NCBI RefSeq assembly: GCF_000801105.2
Contig: NC_079519.1
Coordinates: forward strand, 27,193,288 to 27,257,287
Direction of reading: 5' to 3'
DNA from: Raphanus sativus
Taxonomy: Eukaryota > Streptophyta > Magnoliopsida > Brassicales > Brassicaceae
DNA: 64,000 nucleotides
Positions 34,389 through 47,421 of the stretch are shown piece after piece. A model generated the notes under the pieces. The model made no database searches, was not told where the DNA came from, and saw only the letters and a list, made by a program, of their open reading frames with translations. The translations under genes and the position numbers were made by a program. Each line of letters opens with the position of its first letter. The stretch's first letter is position 1.

Positions 34389-35929
34389 AAAAAATATAAT
34401 ATAAATATTTTTGGGTCGAAAATGTATAATATAAATATTTGTTTGGTTTACATATAGAAATATATATGATTTTAAATTGTTTATACGTTGATTAGTATAT
34501 TTTGGAGTATAGAAGTCTAAATTACGATCGAATATCTTGCTTTATATTTTAATATTGGCGATTTTGTAAAGTTTTTGTGTAAAATTAATAATATGCATAA
34601 ATTTATTTTCCTAAATAATCTAGGTAATATATTTATATTTGATGTTTTTAAGACGATTGACATTTTTTAATCAAAAATGGACTAAAAATTAATAAATGTT
34701 GTTTCATTGTTTAATAAAGTCGTAACATGTAAAATAATATATTTTTAATTAAATTTGTTTTTTTATATTAGGCCAAGTACCCATTTGTTTATTTAGGTAA
34801 CATCCATAAAAATAAGGTGTCTTGGTCGCCAAACTTTATTAAATTGCCACATATTTGAGTTTCTTTAATTTGAGTAATAACATTAATTAGTTACTATGAA
34901 GTCAACCTATAGGGGAAATATACTTTAAATGATCATTCTCGATGCGTATAATTTGCCTAATAATCGATATAGCAATAAATATTTATGATTTGCTGAAAAA
35001 GTTATAGTCTATATCAAAAAAAAATCCATTTTTTTAATATTCTCATATGCATCAAGGCAAACTAATACGATAATATTTTATACCGAAGTACAATAGAAAA
35101 TTATATTATTTAAAGACAATTCAAGACTAATCTAATATACATAATCTTTAGAACATTTAAATCCCCTATAGACATCTATGTAAAGGTTAATTTAAATTTA
35201 AATAAAAGTTATTATCTTCGTCGTCAGTCTATATTTATTTTGATTCGATTCAATTTGATACAAATGCAGAAAGAACTGAAACCAACTCAAGAACTTATTT
35301 CTTAGTTTTTTTTTGTTCTTCACTGTCCAAGATTACCAATAAACTTTTTAACACAAAAACTGACCTATATCTAATTATACCTTTAACACGAAATGAAAAA
35401 AAAATCAAATTGCATTTACAGAACCTCATTTCAGACTTTATATTATCGAAGATTATCATGAAGTCATAGAACAATCAGTCCCCACTTATCTCCATCATCA
35501 TAAAACAGAGACTGCTCATTTGCATTCAACCGTAAACGTTGAATGCTTTTAGAGAACCTCATTTTGGAGTTTAATTTTTAGTTTAGGATGCTTCATATAT
35601 AACCTCCATGATATGATATTCTTATGCTCGAACATATATGCAGGTTTGTAACATATGAGAGGTTTAATAGTGGTCGCAAAAAAGAATATGAACCTCGCGA
35701 TGATAATCTATTGAAAATGTCGGATTTATGATAATGAAATAAAATATGCGACATACATCACGTTTGGTCAAATTAATTTTAATACTATGGTTTGCTCAAA
35801 TATCCTCTAAGAGTGACACGTAGAATTTTTGACCTCTTAAAAACTTGTCACGTAAGAAGGGGCCTTTCTCAATTAATACAAAATTGAGGTTGTTATTTTT
35901 TAAAGTCTTCTCTTTTAATATATAAGGGA
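34351..35929 (-). mobile_element. Non-autonomous Helitron
   Basis: Minus-strand 5' end TCCCTTATATATTAAAAGAG at 35929, 3' end CTAG at 34351-34354 preceded by a hairpin (cccgcgacttgtgcggg). The flanking host bases, a on the left and t on the right, fit AT-target insertion. A conserved 5' subterminal block with tgacacgtagaa lies at about 35,815-35,870. Length is 1579 bp with no Rep/helicase genes. Confidence 0.8.
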
Positions 35930-36495
35930 TACTCAAAAATATATTCCTTATAAAATTTACAATATATGTAATTGAATGAAAACAATTCAACTTATGTTTT
36001 TGAAAATATTCATTTATTTGATTATTTCAAACAGTTAATGTACTAACAATATAAACTACAATCATATAAAACAAATATTGATCCATGTTTTTGTTCATTT
36101 GTTTATATATGCTAGATTTAGCTATTTACAAATGAAACAACATTTTACTCACATAAAAATGAGAAATCATTAGCATATAAATTTTAGAATTTGTTTTATT
36201 AATATATATGAATGTACTGGAAATTATTTTTATGAGACGAAACACAAAATAACAACTTAAAACAATAAGTTTAAACTCAGTCATCTTTGCTATAACTATT
36301 AAGTATTCATATCTTTAACTCTATACACACCGTACATCTGTATCATCAACAATAATTTCATAAAACGAAATAAAAAATCTTTTTTTTTTCTCTGCATTCA
36401 TTATGGGATAACGCAACACACTAATTTGATTATAAAGTGATATCTCCAAGATTATATCCAGCTTAGGAGATAATGAATTCAAAGTAGAAAGTTAA

Positions 36496-37072
36496 AAACA
36501 AAGTGGCGGGTTCCACCCCGACCAAAGTCCCATAGGAATTACCGTTGTTTGGGATGAAAAGAACACGAAAATCCATGTCAACTACGATCCCAAAAAGCTT
36601 AAAAGTTGTATTAATTTGGCACTGAAGAATTACAACTCAAGATATCAAGTGGATGAGTTTATTGCTTATGATCCAAGAAAACCACGCGGAATTGAATCCT
36701 ACACTATAAAATACTACAAACCAAGGCAAAAATCGTTAAGTGCTAAGGTGTTCCAAAATCAGCTGGATGTTATGAATTTGTAGTGAATGATCCCACTAAG
36801 CATTACCGTTGGAAATTTTCATTTTAGTATTTTTAAGTTGACTTTTTAGTTTTTCAATTGTGTTAATCTTTCTTTTTCTTTGTTTTTCAGAAAACGTTAT
36901 GAGAAATACTGATGTCGCAGACGTACATATACACATCCACATACTCATGAAAATCTTCATGGGAAAAGAAAATGTTTTGTTCATTGCCAGGGACGTGGAT
37001 TTTAAGAATATCATGCATAAATTTCCACGTACAAATTTTGTGCTAGCCTTAAATAATGAGTTTAACATTTAA
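36496..37072 (+). pseudogene. Broken two-exon gene of unknown family
   Basis: After a stop near 36,495 there is an open frame with good codon structure but no ATG. It includes IGITVVWDEKNTKIHVNYD and LALKNYNSRYQVDEFIAYD. Near 36,745 the coding signal moves to another frame (CYEFVVNDPTKHYRWKF). An intron-like T-rich tract ends in tttttcag at about 36,890 and leads to a second open stretch (RNTDVADVHIHIHILMK, then FIARDVDFKNIMHKFPR) with a stop at about 37,072. This looks like a decayed member of a plant family with charged and aromatic residues. I do not recognise the domain. The missing start and the frameshift argue for a pseudogene. Confidence 0.5.
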
Positions 37073-37592
37073 TAAATATGATATTTAGTAAATTTGTTTG
37101 ATAAACATATAATGTACATTTGTTCTGCATATTTGTATTTGCTTGAATAATTATTTTGTTTAACATTTATTCAGTTTGATCCACGTTATCGAAGCTGATA
37201 CAAGAAAAATAAAGTTCTTTGCAAAAGCTAGAACCCTAACTGATTCCAATACTTCTTTTTGTGCACAAGTACAAGTGTACAACTGATTCCAATACAAAAT
37301 CTCTAAATTGGTCAAAATCAAAACCTTTTGGCTGAACAGAAGCTTCCTTTTTCAACTAGAGCAGCTAAAGAAAATATTTTGGATAATTTAAATTCAGAAA
37401 AACAGGTCTTAGATTCCAAACTCAGCCAAAATTTTTGGTTTTAAATTTAAGTTTGTTTATAAAATTTCAAATGACAGATTTATATAGAATTTGAGTATTA
37501 TTTTGGTTTAGTAATCAGTTAAAAATCTTATTATACCAATTTATACCAAACTAATTCAAAAATACCTTTAAAATTTTAAGCCAAAAAACTAA
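37073..37592. other. Intergenic region, nothing recognised
   Basis: AT-rich sequence with degenerate repeat-like strings (aactgattccaatac twice near 37,240-37,295). No gene or bounded element found. Confidence 0.3.
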
Positions 37593-37619
37593 GCGAAGAA
37601 AATTACCAAAATAATATAT

Positions 37620-37731
37620 CTCATCTAAATGGTCCGTGGAAACCCCCTTGGTCTAATGGTTTGATTAATGATTTATTAATGATTCTACATCTAGAGGTTT
37701 GAGTTTCGAGCCCCAGAAAAAACGAAATTAT
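37620..37731 (+). mobile_element. Short tRNA-derived retroposon with 27-bp target duplication
   Basis: The 112-bp insert has a box-A-like cttggtctaatggtttga and a box-B-like gagtttcgagcccc, then an A-rich end. It is flanked by a 27-bp direct repeat starting gcgaagaaaattaccaaaat (37593-37619 and 37732-37758) with one mismatch. This is a SINE-type or tRNA-fragment retroposition. Confidence 0.7.
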
Positions 37732-37884
37732 GCGAAGAAAATTACCAAAATAACATATTAAACATGTAGAATTGTCTGTAATATTTCTCGGTTTGTAATA
37801 GCATAATTATTTCGCGTTAAAAAATCGAAATTGCCTAATTTTTTAATTAAAGCTAACCGAAAATTGAAAATTTTGTTGTACTTA

Positions 37885-38580
37885 GAGCATCTCCAAAAGG
37901 ACTCTCTATTTTAGAGTTTTCAAAACTCTAAATCTGAAGTTTCAAAGTGTTGTTCTCTAAAAGCAAAACTTCAAATCTAACTTCAAAATTATTTATATTT
38001 TACACTATGATCCCTATATTTATTATAATTAATACAAATTCATAAATATTTATAAATAACTAACACATATATAAAAATATAACATTGATATTAGTTAATA
38101 AAATCTTACAGTAAATATATAAGCTATAAATATAAATATATAACTAAAAATTAAACTACAAGAAAAAAACACTCTATTTTAAAACTTACAAAACTTAATA
38201 TTTGAAGTTTAAAGATTTTTAAACTTCATATTTGAAATCTAAAAATGTTTTAAAACCTTAAAATTTCTTATTTTAAGGATTTTATTTAGTTTTATGTGTA
38301 AAACTTAAATTTATAAAAAAATATGAAATATTATGAGATATGATTTTTTTATTGATTGAAATGATAAACAACAAAATATCTAAGAATCATAAATGTAGTA
38401 TATAATCGTAAGGACCAAAATGCAAATAAAAAGTAAAACTTCAAATTTGAAGTTTTGAGTAGTGACACTCTATATTTGAAGTTTCACTACTAAAAACTTC
38501 AAATTTGAAATTTTGAAGTTTCCTTTTGGAGAACAAAAAACTTCAAATATGAAATTATAGAGTGTCTTTTAGAGATGCTC
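37885..38580. mobile_element. PIF/Harbinger-like MITE with TTA target duplication
   Basis: Inverted ends GAGCATCTCCAAAAGGACTC and GAGCATCTCTAAAAGACACT, flanked on both sides by tta (37882-37884 and 38581-38583). The interior repeats aacttcaaa/tttgaagtt motifs in both orientations. It is 696 bp and non-coding. Confidence 0.8.
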
Positions 38581-38789
38581 TTAGACAAGAATTTTGGCAC
38601 TGAATTAACTGAAAACTAAACCCACTTTTTTCAGTTTAATCTGGTATAATTTTATGCAAACTGAACTAACCACATTCTAAAGGAAATCGCAGCCCTACAG
38701 AAAACTAATTATGAAGATTATATTCTCAAACTGAAATTATTTTATATACATAGCAAAAAAAATGTTGAATAGTCCATAGAGATACCAGA

Positions 38790-40957
38790 TTAATCCATAC
38801 ACCTAATCTGCATTGTTCTTAGCTCATGAGATATCTCAAGCACCAACCCTTGCATAATATTTTCAACGACATCAGAGACAACACCTTCAGCTTCACCACC
38901 ACAATCCAACCAAAGACATGATGGCTTTATCAGATCAGCCTCAACGACCTGATCCAATGCTTTTGGAGTGTCACAGCAGAGTAAACTCCAGTCAAAACGT
39001 CTCAACGTCTCGTGTATCAGATCTTCCTCTCTAAAGGAAGCTGGTACATTGACCACTCTCGAGCTCTGAGACGGCTTGAAAGGCCAAAACTTGATATCTT
39101 GACGGTAAATCTCTCGGAGAATCTCGTCTGTGTAGTCAAGAACAAGAAGAAGCTGGTCGTTGTTGTGATTGCCGTGCGAGAATTCGTCTAGCAGTGATGT
39201 TTCTTCGTTGCATCTCGCCATAAGATTGGTCCAGTTCAGTCTTGAAGCTTGGAGAAGTTGCTTCACAAACTCATGAACAGAGTCTTTCTCGAGAAGATCA
39301 AAAGATAACAATCCAATCTGCTCTTCTGCGCATGAAAGTAAAGAAATAGTGAGACTTAAGTGATTAAAAAGATTGAAATCATTGATCGATCAGAGACAAG
39401 AGACTAACTGTTTCTGGGGCCAACTGTTTCGTCTAACATATGAATCCTCTCTAGTACAGAGACAGGACTCGGTTGCTCCTGTTCCTGTCTTTTTACACTA
39501 GACTCCTGCAACGATTTAAGGCAATAGATTAAACATCAGAGAGGAGACATCTATGGTTTCTTACAGAACTTACAGAACTGACTCCACTATCTTCCTCTAG
39601 TCCGTCTTCTACAGGAGTTCTCAGGCTTGTGTTTGGATCGAAAACCTCCAAGTCCTCCTTGTCCAAGGACCACAACTTGAAGCTCTCTCTTCTCTTCTCC
39701 AGCCTCTGTCTTCTCTCTTTGAGTTTTGTCTGTAAGCTACTCAGTGCTTTAGGAACTTCATAAACCGGTGAAGAATCTGATCTCTCCTGTTGCCTTTCCA
39801 CTGTGAACCTCCTTGGCGAAACATCCTTCTCAATGCTTAGCTTGAAGACATCAGACTCAACTCGTTTCTTGCGCCTAAACACTGGTGACTCCGGGCTTCT
39901 ATAGCCAACTGAACTGGTAGAAACATCGCCAGCAGCCTCGGTGTCTTTGTTAGATCCAACAACAAGCTTCAACTTCTTGGTTAGATGTTTGAATCTCAAG
40001 TACTTTCTATCGTCAACCGAGCTTGATAGTCTAGGCTTCAAGAGAACAATATTATCCAAATCATCAGCTATAATTGAAGGAGATTTATCACGCCGTTCCT
40101 TCACATGAGGTCTCTCTAAGTCTTGACCTTTTTTGGCTGAGAATGAGTTAGGATCTTGTAAGAGTGTAATGAACAACTCTTTGTTGGAACTTAGAATATC
40201 TAATGCTTCCATGAACTGCTTAGACCGCTCTTTCCCTTTCTCCTCTGCCTTGGAACTGATCAATGTTTCAGCAGCTTCATTCACACAAACTTGAAGGTTA
40301 ATCTCTGAGCTCTTCTTTTTACAATCTCTCCCATTCTTCAGATCCATTTGCTTAGCCTTCTCAACTGTCTTCTCAACTTCACTCAAAGAAGTTTCCTCCT
40401 TTGCATTCTTGATCCTCTTTATCTCTCTCTCTAGTAAACCCTGAACAGGTTTTGATTCATAGCTCTCGTCTTCTCTTTCAGAACTAAAGGATCTTCTCCT
40501 CGTTTTAGGCTTACATGAGTTCTCTCCTTCCACAATCCGCTGAACATATCAAGAGATTCAGTTTTCTCCTTCCAAAAAAGCCAACTCAAAAAAACTAAAC
40601 AATTTTGTAAAAACTTACATCATGACACTGACATCTCTCATGAAGTCTCTTGAGCAAGTCAAGCTGGCTTTTCGTATAAACATTCCCTGCCAACAAAACA
40701 AGAAGCAAAAATTTAAAACTAAGATCATGAAGTGATCCAAGAAACAACACTTAACAGTACTACTAACCAGCAGAGTCTCTGATGGGTTTCTTCTGTGAAC
40801 TCAGTCTCTTATTACCAGATTTAACATGTCTAAAATCGAAGAAGTTAATCAATTTCCAACCACAACCAGACTTGTAACTCTCGTAGACAAGAGGGCTTTT
40901 AGGGAAAATTGGAGTTCCAGGACTCTTGCTGCTTCTTGGTGATCTCCTTTTCTCCAT
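38790..40957 (-). CDS. DUF4378 / TON1-recruiting-motif-like protein (orthologue of At1g63670)
   Basis: Five coding exons: 40957-40768, 40686-40619, 40539-39574 (or to 39565), 39505-39409 and 39325-38790. The two donor choices at the end of exon 3 are both GT and in phase, giving 618 or 621 residues. The N-terminus is basic and Ser/Pro-rich (RRSPRSSKSPGTPIFPKSP). The middle is charged, with Lys/Glu-rich and Ser-rich stretches and an EALDILSSNKELFITLLQDP motif. The C-terminus has the DUF4378 pattern (HEFVKQLLQASRLNW, LVLDYTDEILREIY, VVSDVVENIMQGLVLEI). Proteins of this class are linked to cortical microtubule organisation; that role is inferred from family and gene order, since a bona fide TRM M2 motif was not verified. 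Position between GMP synthase and MurE matches At1g63670. Confidence 0.82.
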
Positions 40958-41035
40958 TGATTATCAAATAACTCAAATCATTCAAAAATCATGTCTTCAA
41001 CTTCAATCTAGTAAAAAAAAATGATTCCCAATAAC

Positions 41036-41313
41036 CTGAAACACACACAGAAACCCTGATCTTTTAGACAAAATATGAAAATACCAACATAAACAAAAAA
41101 AACAGAGGATTCTTGAAGTCGTGTCCGAAAATTACATCTTCAGAATACAAAACTGTCAGTTTTACTTTCTGGGTTTCCTTTTTAATCCCTACTCTAAACC
41201 CTAAACTGAGATTTTCAGTTTCTTCACTAAAAAAAACTTCCTTTAGTGTAATAATGTAATATGTACATGTATATATGCGCTTGTAAAGACTTATCTATCA
41301 GAGATTTGCTTAC
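41036..41313 (-). other. Probable 5'-UTR intron of the DUF4378 gene
   Basis: On the minus strand GTGGTAAGC at 41313 is a good donor, and GTGTTTCAG ending at 41036 is a good acceptor. The interval is T-rich and lies 78 bases upstream of the start codon. Presence in transcripts is inferred. Confidence 0.45.
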
Positions 41314-43018
41314 CACTGAGCTTTGAGGTTGAAATGGGACAGAAAAAAATGCAAACTTTTTCTTTATGGAGTCAGTGGAGCCAATCAAGCACTGAGCTTT
41401 GTCATGGACTGATGAACTTTTTTTTAAGAGTTAAAAAAACCGCAAATTTTTGTTTCCACATACAAAAGAAAAAGGGCTAAAACATGATTGAGGTTGAAGA
41501 TCTTTTGCAAAGGGACCCTTGTCACTTCCTCTATCCTTCTAATTAAAAAAAAAGGATCTTTTTCCGTATTCAAGAAAATTTGTAAGGACAATAAATGAGG
41601 ATTACTGTTTATTCTTGGAGATGGGTCCCCTCACCATTAAAGAGGCTTTTAGTCTCGTCCTGGAGAAGGAGGGAGAGGAGGAGGAAGATGAAGTAAGACT
41701 CTTTATAAAATAAGATATGATTGGAAGAGAAATGTAAATAATCAAAAGACCAATTGAAAATAGATCTTTATTAGACCATCTGACGTTTTTATTTTGTTTT
41801 CTTTTTAACAGGCAAGCAGACATTTTCATGACAGTGGGATTTTTATTTATGATAATAATTTACAACTACCTTTTAAATTTTTCTTTTTTGATAACCAACT
41901 ACCTTTTTAATTTGCAAAATAAATAAGTGAAAACGAAGAGAAGGAGAGGGACGTGAGAGTGAAGAGACTGTAATTTTGCGGATCGTTTCACATATAAGAC
42001 AATGCTTTCAAATAAAGCTTTTATTTCTGTCATCTTCTTATCTACAAATGCATGGGGGAATAGAATATTCATGCATCAATTTAGCTAAAATTAGATAATT
42101 AGTATCTGAACTCGGTTATCATATCATGCATACCTAATATTTTAACTCAATTATTTTTAAACTTAGATATTCAAATTTCAAAATTATGATATATATCTTG
42201 ATGAAGTTAAATAATGAGAAAAAAGTTAAATAACGAGTTGGATGCTAAACTGATTACAACATCATACTATATATAACTTAGGCAATAGAGATGTTAATAT
42301 CTGATGTGTCAGTTGAATTAGCATGTCATTCATCATTGAACTCTGTCAATAGAGATATTAACCCTTAGTAATTTTTGTAATGGGGAAGGGGTTACAAGTG
42401 TGGTTTGGTACTAGATAAATTTGAAGTAGTAGTTTTATTTTTTCATTAAACTTCCTGTTACATTCGATGTAAAAACTGAATTGAATTAAAAAAATTGAAT
42501 TGACGTGTATGTCTGCGCATAATCTGTAACCTTATGAATTAATTGTTGTATCTGAAATAAGTTGAGATATGAATAAATCATTCTCCCTATAAATGTGTGT
42601 GTGTGTGTGAATGTTTGGTGAAACATATACATTACAGAGTTGAAGATAAAAAGAAACATATACTACATTTACAGTAAAAGGTCTGTCAATAAAAGTGTAC
42701 CTTTTCTTTTTTTTGGCTCAAACTTTTCTTTTTTCTTTTCTTTTTTTCTCTATCGGAAATGTAACCATTAGAATAGAATTCAAGTAATTGAAATAAGTAA
42801 TACATCTACTTTTAATGATTGTTATTATGTCAGTCCTTGAACATTTCCCAAGTACAAAAATGAATATGATTAGTCTAATTTCTTCACACACTAATCTTGT
42901 TAATTAGTAGCGTAACCATCTATGTCATATTACGTGTTTACACATGCACATTTAATACGTGTGTATACATTTATATATCAACAAGTTAATGTGTATATTG
43001 AAATATTGAATAGTATAT
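41314..43018. other. Promoter side of the DUF4378 gene and intergenic sequence
   Basis: AT-rich sequence with a short (gt)n run at about 42,594-42,610. Frames such as 41602-41829 are not supported. No bounded element was recognised before the CACTA element. Confidence 0.3.
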
Positions 43019-43021
43019 TAA

Positions 43022-45056
43022 CACTAAGAGGCAGTTTTCATATTTTTATTACAATATTCAGCAGTTTCAACTACTGAGGTAGTTTTTTCTAACTAAAACA
43101 AAAAAATAGTTAACTAAATTAATTCATGTGACCAAAATAGTTTCACATTTTGCAATTTGCATTATCTCTCTCCTCTCTACTTAATCATCACCACGTTTTT
43201 TTTTCTTTCCAACTTGCATTATCTCTCTCCTCTCCTTCTTTTTCTCCTTGTCTTCTTCCTAATTCATTCTCTATTTTTTTAGAAAATTCATATTTGATTC
43301 TTAAATTTCTTTTTTCAAATTTTTTTTATGAAATCGTTTTCTCCATCACTCGATCTATCTTTTGAGATCTGTGAAGCTATAGTTTTGAGATATATGTTAG
43401 ATGCCCAACATGTTCTAAAGTTGTGTACATTCATTAGTGTACATGTGTACAATAAAAGTTAATGTGTAAAGTTGTATATAGTTGTGTACATTCGTTAGTG
43501 TATATGTGTACATTCGTAGTTACATGTGTACATTCGTTAGTGTACATGTGTACATTCGTTATTGCTCAAAAACAAAAAAATGGTGTTACATGTGAGTGTC
43601 TATGCATCGGTGTACAAGTGGACACAATTATTCAAGTGAATCATTGTACATGATAGTAATATTTGTATGTACACATGAACATCATTTGGTTGTACATTAT
43701 TTGGTTGTACACATGTGTGCAGGGGTGAGAGTTTTGTTTGTAAATGATACTCTTTGTATTGAGAATTGATTTTGATTTGTGTACATATAATGGAAAGTGA
43801 TAATAGTAGAGGAGCACAATGTAAATGTTGTACACAAATAAGTGTGTACATGTGTACTATGTTGCATGTTTATCTATGTGCACAATGTGTCAAATTATAT
43901 TTGGGTTTGTACACATGTACACCCTGAAAATTAAGAGCCGAATTGAAACATCTAGAAAGTTCAAAGACCCATTTTTGTAATTATGAAAAATATGGCATGT
44001 ACAATTAAAAAGTATGAAATCAATTTGAAATGGTATATTTGCAAATCAGAAACGTATGGGTCAGAAATGAATATATCCAAAATGTCTAGGGACCAGATGT
44101 GCAATAAAATCAAAATTGGCCATTGTTGCTCATCGAGCTTTTATAACGAAGGCGGCGAGATGGAGGAGATGAAAACGGCAAGACAGAGGTGACGAAGAGA
44201 AGCAAGCGACGAAGACGATGAAAAAAAGAAGCGACGAAGACGATGACGAAAAAGAGGCGCTGAAAGAGTGACGAGAAGGATGCGACAAACACGGGGACTA
44301 GAAGGAGACAGATGACGAAGCAACAGAGGAGACATGGCCGTAAAGAAAGGAAGTCGTGACGGATTGAAAGCTGATGACGGCTGAGATTCAAGGTGGCTTG
44401 GACATAAGAATTTGTGGTGTCCACCTGTACACTGATGCATAGACACTCACATGTAACACCATTTTTTGTTTTTGAGTAATAACGAATGTACACATGTACA
44501 CTAATGAATGTACACATGCACACTAACGAATGTACACATATACATAACATGTTGGGCATCTAACATATATCTCAAAACTATAGCTTCACAGATCTCAAAA
44601 GATAGATCGAGTGATGGAGAAAACGATTTCATAAAAAAAATTTGAAAAAGAAAATTTAAAAATCAAATATGAATTTTCTAAAAAAATAGAGAATGCAAAA
44701 TTTGAAAAAAAAAATTTAGATTCGTTTCGGGTCCGAAAGATGATTACAATTTTGATCTTCAGAACAAAAGAAAAAAATAATACAAAGTGGAGATGGTGAA
44801 TGTGGTTTTTTGCAAAATAATAAATATGAACCATTAAAAAAAATCCAATGGTTAGAAAATGAAACAGATATGAATTTTGTCAATTGTGTCAGATTTAATC
44901 TAGACCACAGAATGAGAAGAGGGATGTGTGGTTGAGCTTATACTTAGTTACAAGTTGACTAATTATTTAAAAAAAAAAAACGCTGTTAGAAAAAAGTGTT
45001 CTAGGAATTGAAACTGTCTTTTTGTGTAATAAAAACTTCAAAACTGTCTTACAGTG
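43022..45056. mobile_element. Non-autonomous CACTA-type (En/Spm) transposon with long inverted arms
   Basis: Ends CACTAAGAGGCAGTTTT and, inverted, CACTGTAAGACAGTTTT, flanked by the 3-bp duplication taa (43019-43021 and 45057-45059). CACTA/CACTG ends with a 3-bp duplication define the CACTA superfamily. Subterminal repeats of the aaactgtctt..tgtaat kind are present. Long imperfect arms (about 43,022-43,630 and 44,405-45,056) include a shared ggagaaaacgatttcat block and many tgtacacatg units. The central 0.8 kb has a GC-richer purine-rich tract at 44,150-44,350. No transposase is encoded; the frames at 44110-44559 and 43600-43851 are repeat-derived. Confidence 0.8.
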
Positions 45057-45261
45057 TAATTGTTTCTATTTATAGAGTGGTGAACAAAATAATATATCTA
45101 TAGAGTAGCCGATCCCAATACTGCATGTTCTTTCTTCTTTTATTTTTCATATTTTGCTATCGGGTCTATCCGCTATGGTTGGTTATCTAACAGGTATCTT
45201 TTTAGAATTTTTTTTTTTTTTGACGAAAATCTTTTTAGAAATTATTATATCAAACTACGCT

Positions 45262-46546
45262 TATCCCCTAGACTATATTTGGGAAGTGATTTTGCCACAT
45301 GTCTTTTCTACAATCATTCTCACAAAAATAATATGACATGACTACTAAAATTGATGACATGTCTTATAGATTAATATGACATGGACAATTTTTGCCACAT
45401 GTCTTCTTTACAATCATTCTCACAAAATAATATGACATGACTAATAAAGTTGATGACATGTCTTATAGATTAATATGACATGGACAATTATACTTAATGT
45501 TAATTTATATTTTTGGTAAACTTTTTTAAAATATGGTAATAACTCATATATTACATTTAGTTTCGATTTATATTTTTGGACTTTTTAAAAATATGGTAAT
45601 AACTCATAAATCATCATTAAAATAAATATATTCAATTATGGCATTTCAAATTTCGAAATATCATTTAAATTAAAAATATTTCAAAAATATATACATATTT
45701 TTAGAAAATTACAAAAATTAAATCATAAAATCAAATTAAATCGTAAAATCATTAGTTTCTTATATATATCTACAGATTTTATAAATATTTTTTAATTTTA
45801 ATTTTTTGAAAATTATGAAATTTTCATCCTCTAGACTATATTTGAGAAGTGATTTTGCCACATGTCTTCTACAATTATTTTCACAAAAATAATATGACAT
45901 GGCTACTAAAATTGGTGACATGTCTTATAGATTAATATGACATGGACAATTATATTTAATGTTAATTTATATTTTTGGTAAACTTTTTAAATATGGTAAT
46001 AACTCATGTATTACATTTATTGTCGATTTATATTTTGGACTTTTTAAAAATATGGTAATAACTCATAAATCATCATTAAAATAAATATATTCAATTATGG
46101 CATTTCAAATTTTGAAATATCATTTAAATTAAAAATATTTCAAAAATATATACATATTTTTAGAAAATTATAAAATTAAATCATAAAATCAAATTAAATC
46201 GTAAAATCATTAGTTTCTTTATATATATCTACAGATTTTATAAATATTGTTTAATTTTAATTTTTGACAATTATGCAATTTTACGTATTTAATTAAAATA
46301 AATAGATTGAAAAATCTATCTAAGATTATAATTTTAAATATATACATGCACATTCTTAAATATATTTCAAAATAAACAAAATTGTTTTTATCTTAATTTT
46401 AATGTTCAGTTAAATCAATTTAAAATTAAAATATTAATAAGAAAAAGAAAATTTATAATATTAATAAAAATTAAATATAATTTATATTTATTTGTTAGAA
46501 AATATTTTAAATTTTTTTACTGCACATGGTGCAGGAAAACAACTAG
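45262..46546 (+). mobile_element. Helitron-like element with internal tandem duplication
   Basis: The 3' end has hairpin ctgcacatggtgcag followed by CTAG (46543-46546). A Helitron-type 5' sequence (ctagactatatttg.gaagtg with ccacatgtct) occurs twice, near 45,262 and 45,834, followed by about 450-570 bp of nearly repeated sequence. Either the 5' half was tandemly duplicated or two elements are nested. A shorter repeat (tgacatgtcttatagattaa) also recurs within the first unit. The host base after CTAG is a rather than the expected t, so the 3' boundary is less certain. Confidence 0.6.
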
Positions 46547-47421
46547 ATAGATTTTTTCTTTTAATTTCTTCAGATGATAGACGAGGAAATAAAATGTACA
46601 AAAAATGCCAGACCACGTACTTGTTTTAGTAATTATATTCCAAATTCCAATGCATGTTCACGAAGAATCTGGCAACTTTATTTAGTCCTAATGAGTTATG
46701 TGCGTGAATGCATAAATCATTATGAGATCTACATGCGTTTTTTGTATGATCAAATATAATATTATATGACAAATAGACATCAAATATTAATACATATAAT
46801 TTATATAGGTTTCAATTTTTTGACTATGACTTGTTAATTGTTATTGTCGTAGTTGAGATAGTGACAACGACTGTTTAGACTTTTAATTCACCAGTCACGA
46901 AGTTTTGTAATTATCGTTTTTGCAAAGAACAAAGCATTGGTCTTTTCAAATGCATGTATTTTACTGCTATCGGAGTAGTATATCAATAATGTTTTTTTAT
47001 GAAAAAATATTTAAATAAAACTATATATCATTGGTTATTATTTTTCTCTATTATCAATCAGTTTCTTATTTGCTTATTTATTCTGTTATTTCACTAGTGA
47101 CAAATTCAAGTTACCATGTAAGTTTAGCTTAAGTCTTTTTTTAGTCTAAGTCAATTAAGAATTATAACTTATGTAGTTATGTTAGTACAATCTAATCGTA
47201 TTTTTTGATAAGAAAATCGCATTTTATAAAAAGTGGTGTATACCATTAATATGATTGGTTGACTAGTAACGGTATACGTGTGGTTGTCCACTTATCTTAA
47301 GTAGTAATAATATAAGTAAGAAAGAAGTTATTAATAATCAAATTCATCTAACTTTACACCAAAGTTTCTCTCCGCCGTCCAATAGAATATTACTATTTAT
47401 GTCAAGTTGTCATGATACATA
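46547..47421. other. Intergenic region, nothing recognised
   Basis: AT-rich sequence; the 61-codon frame at 46574-46759 has no recognisable features. No bounded repeat found. Confidence 0.3.

Noticed and set aside
44110..44559. Ser/Leu-rich frames inside the CACTA element
   Set aside because: They translate a purine-rich tract and repeats of the element and do not resemble a transposase.
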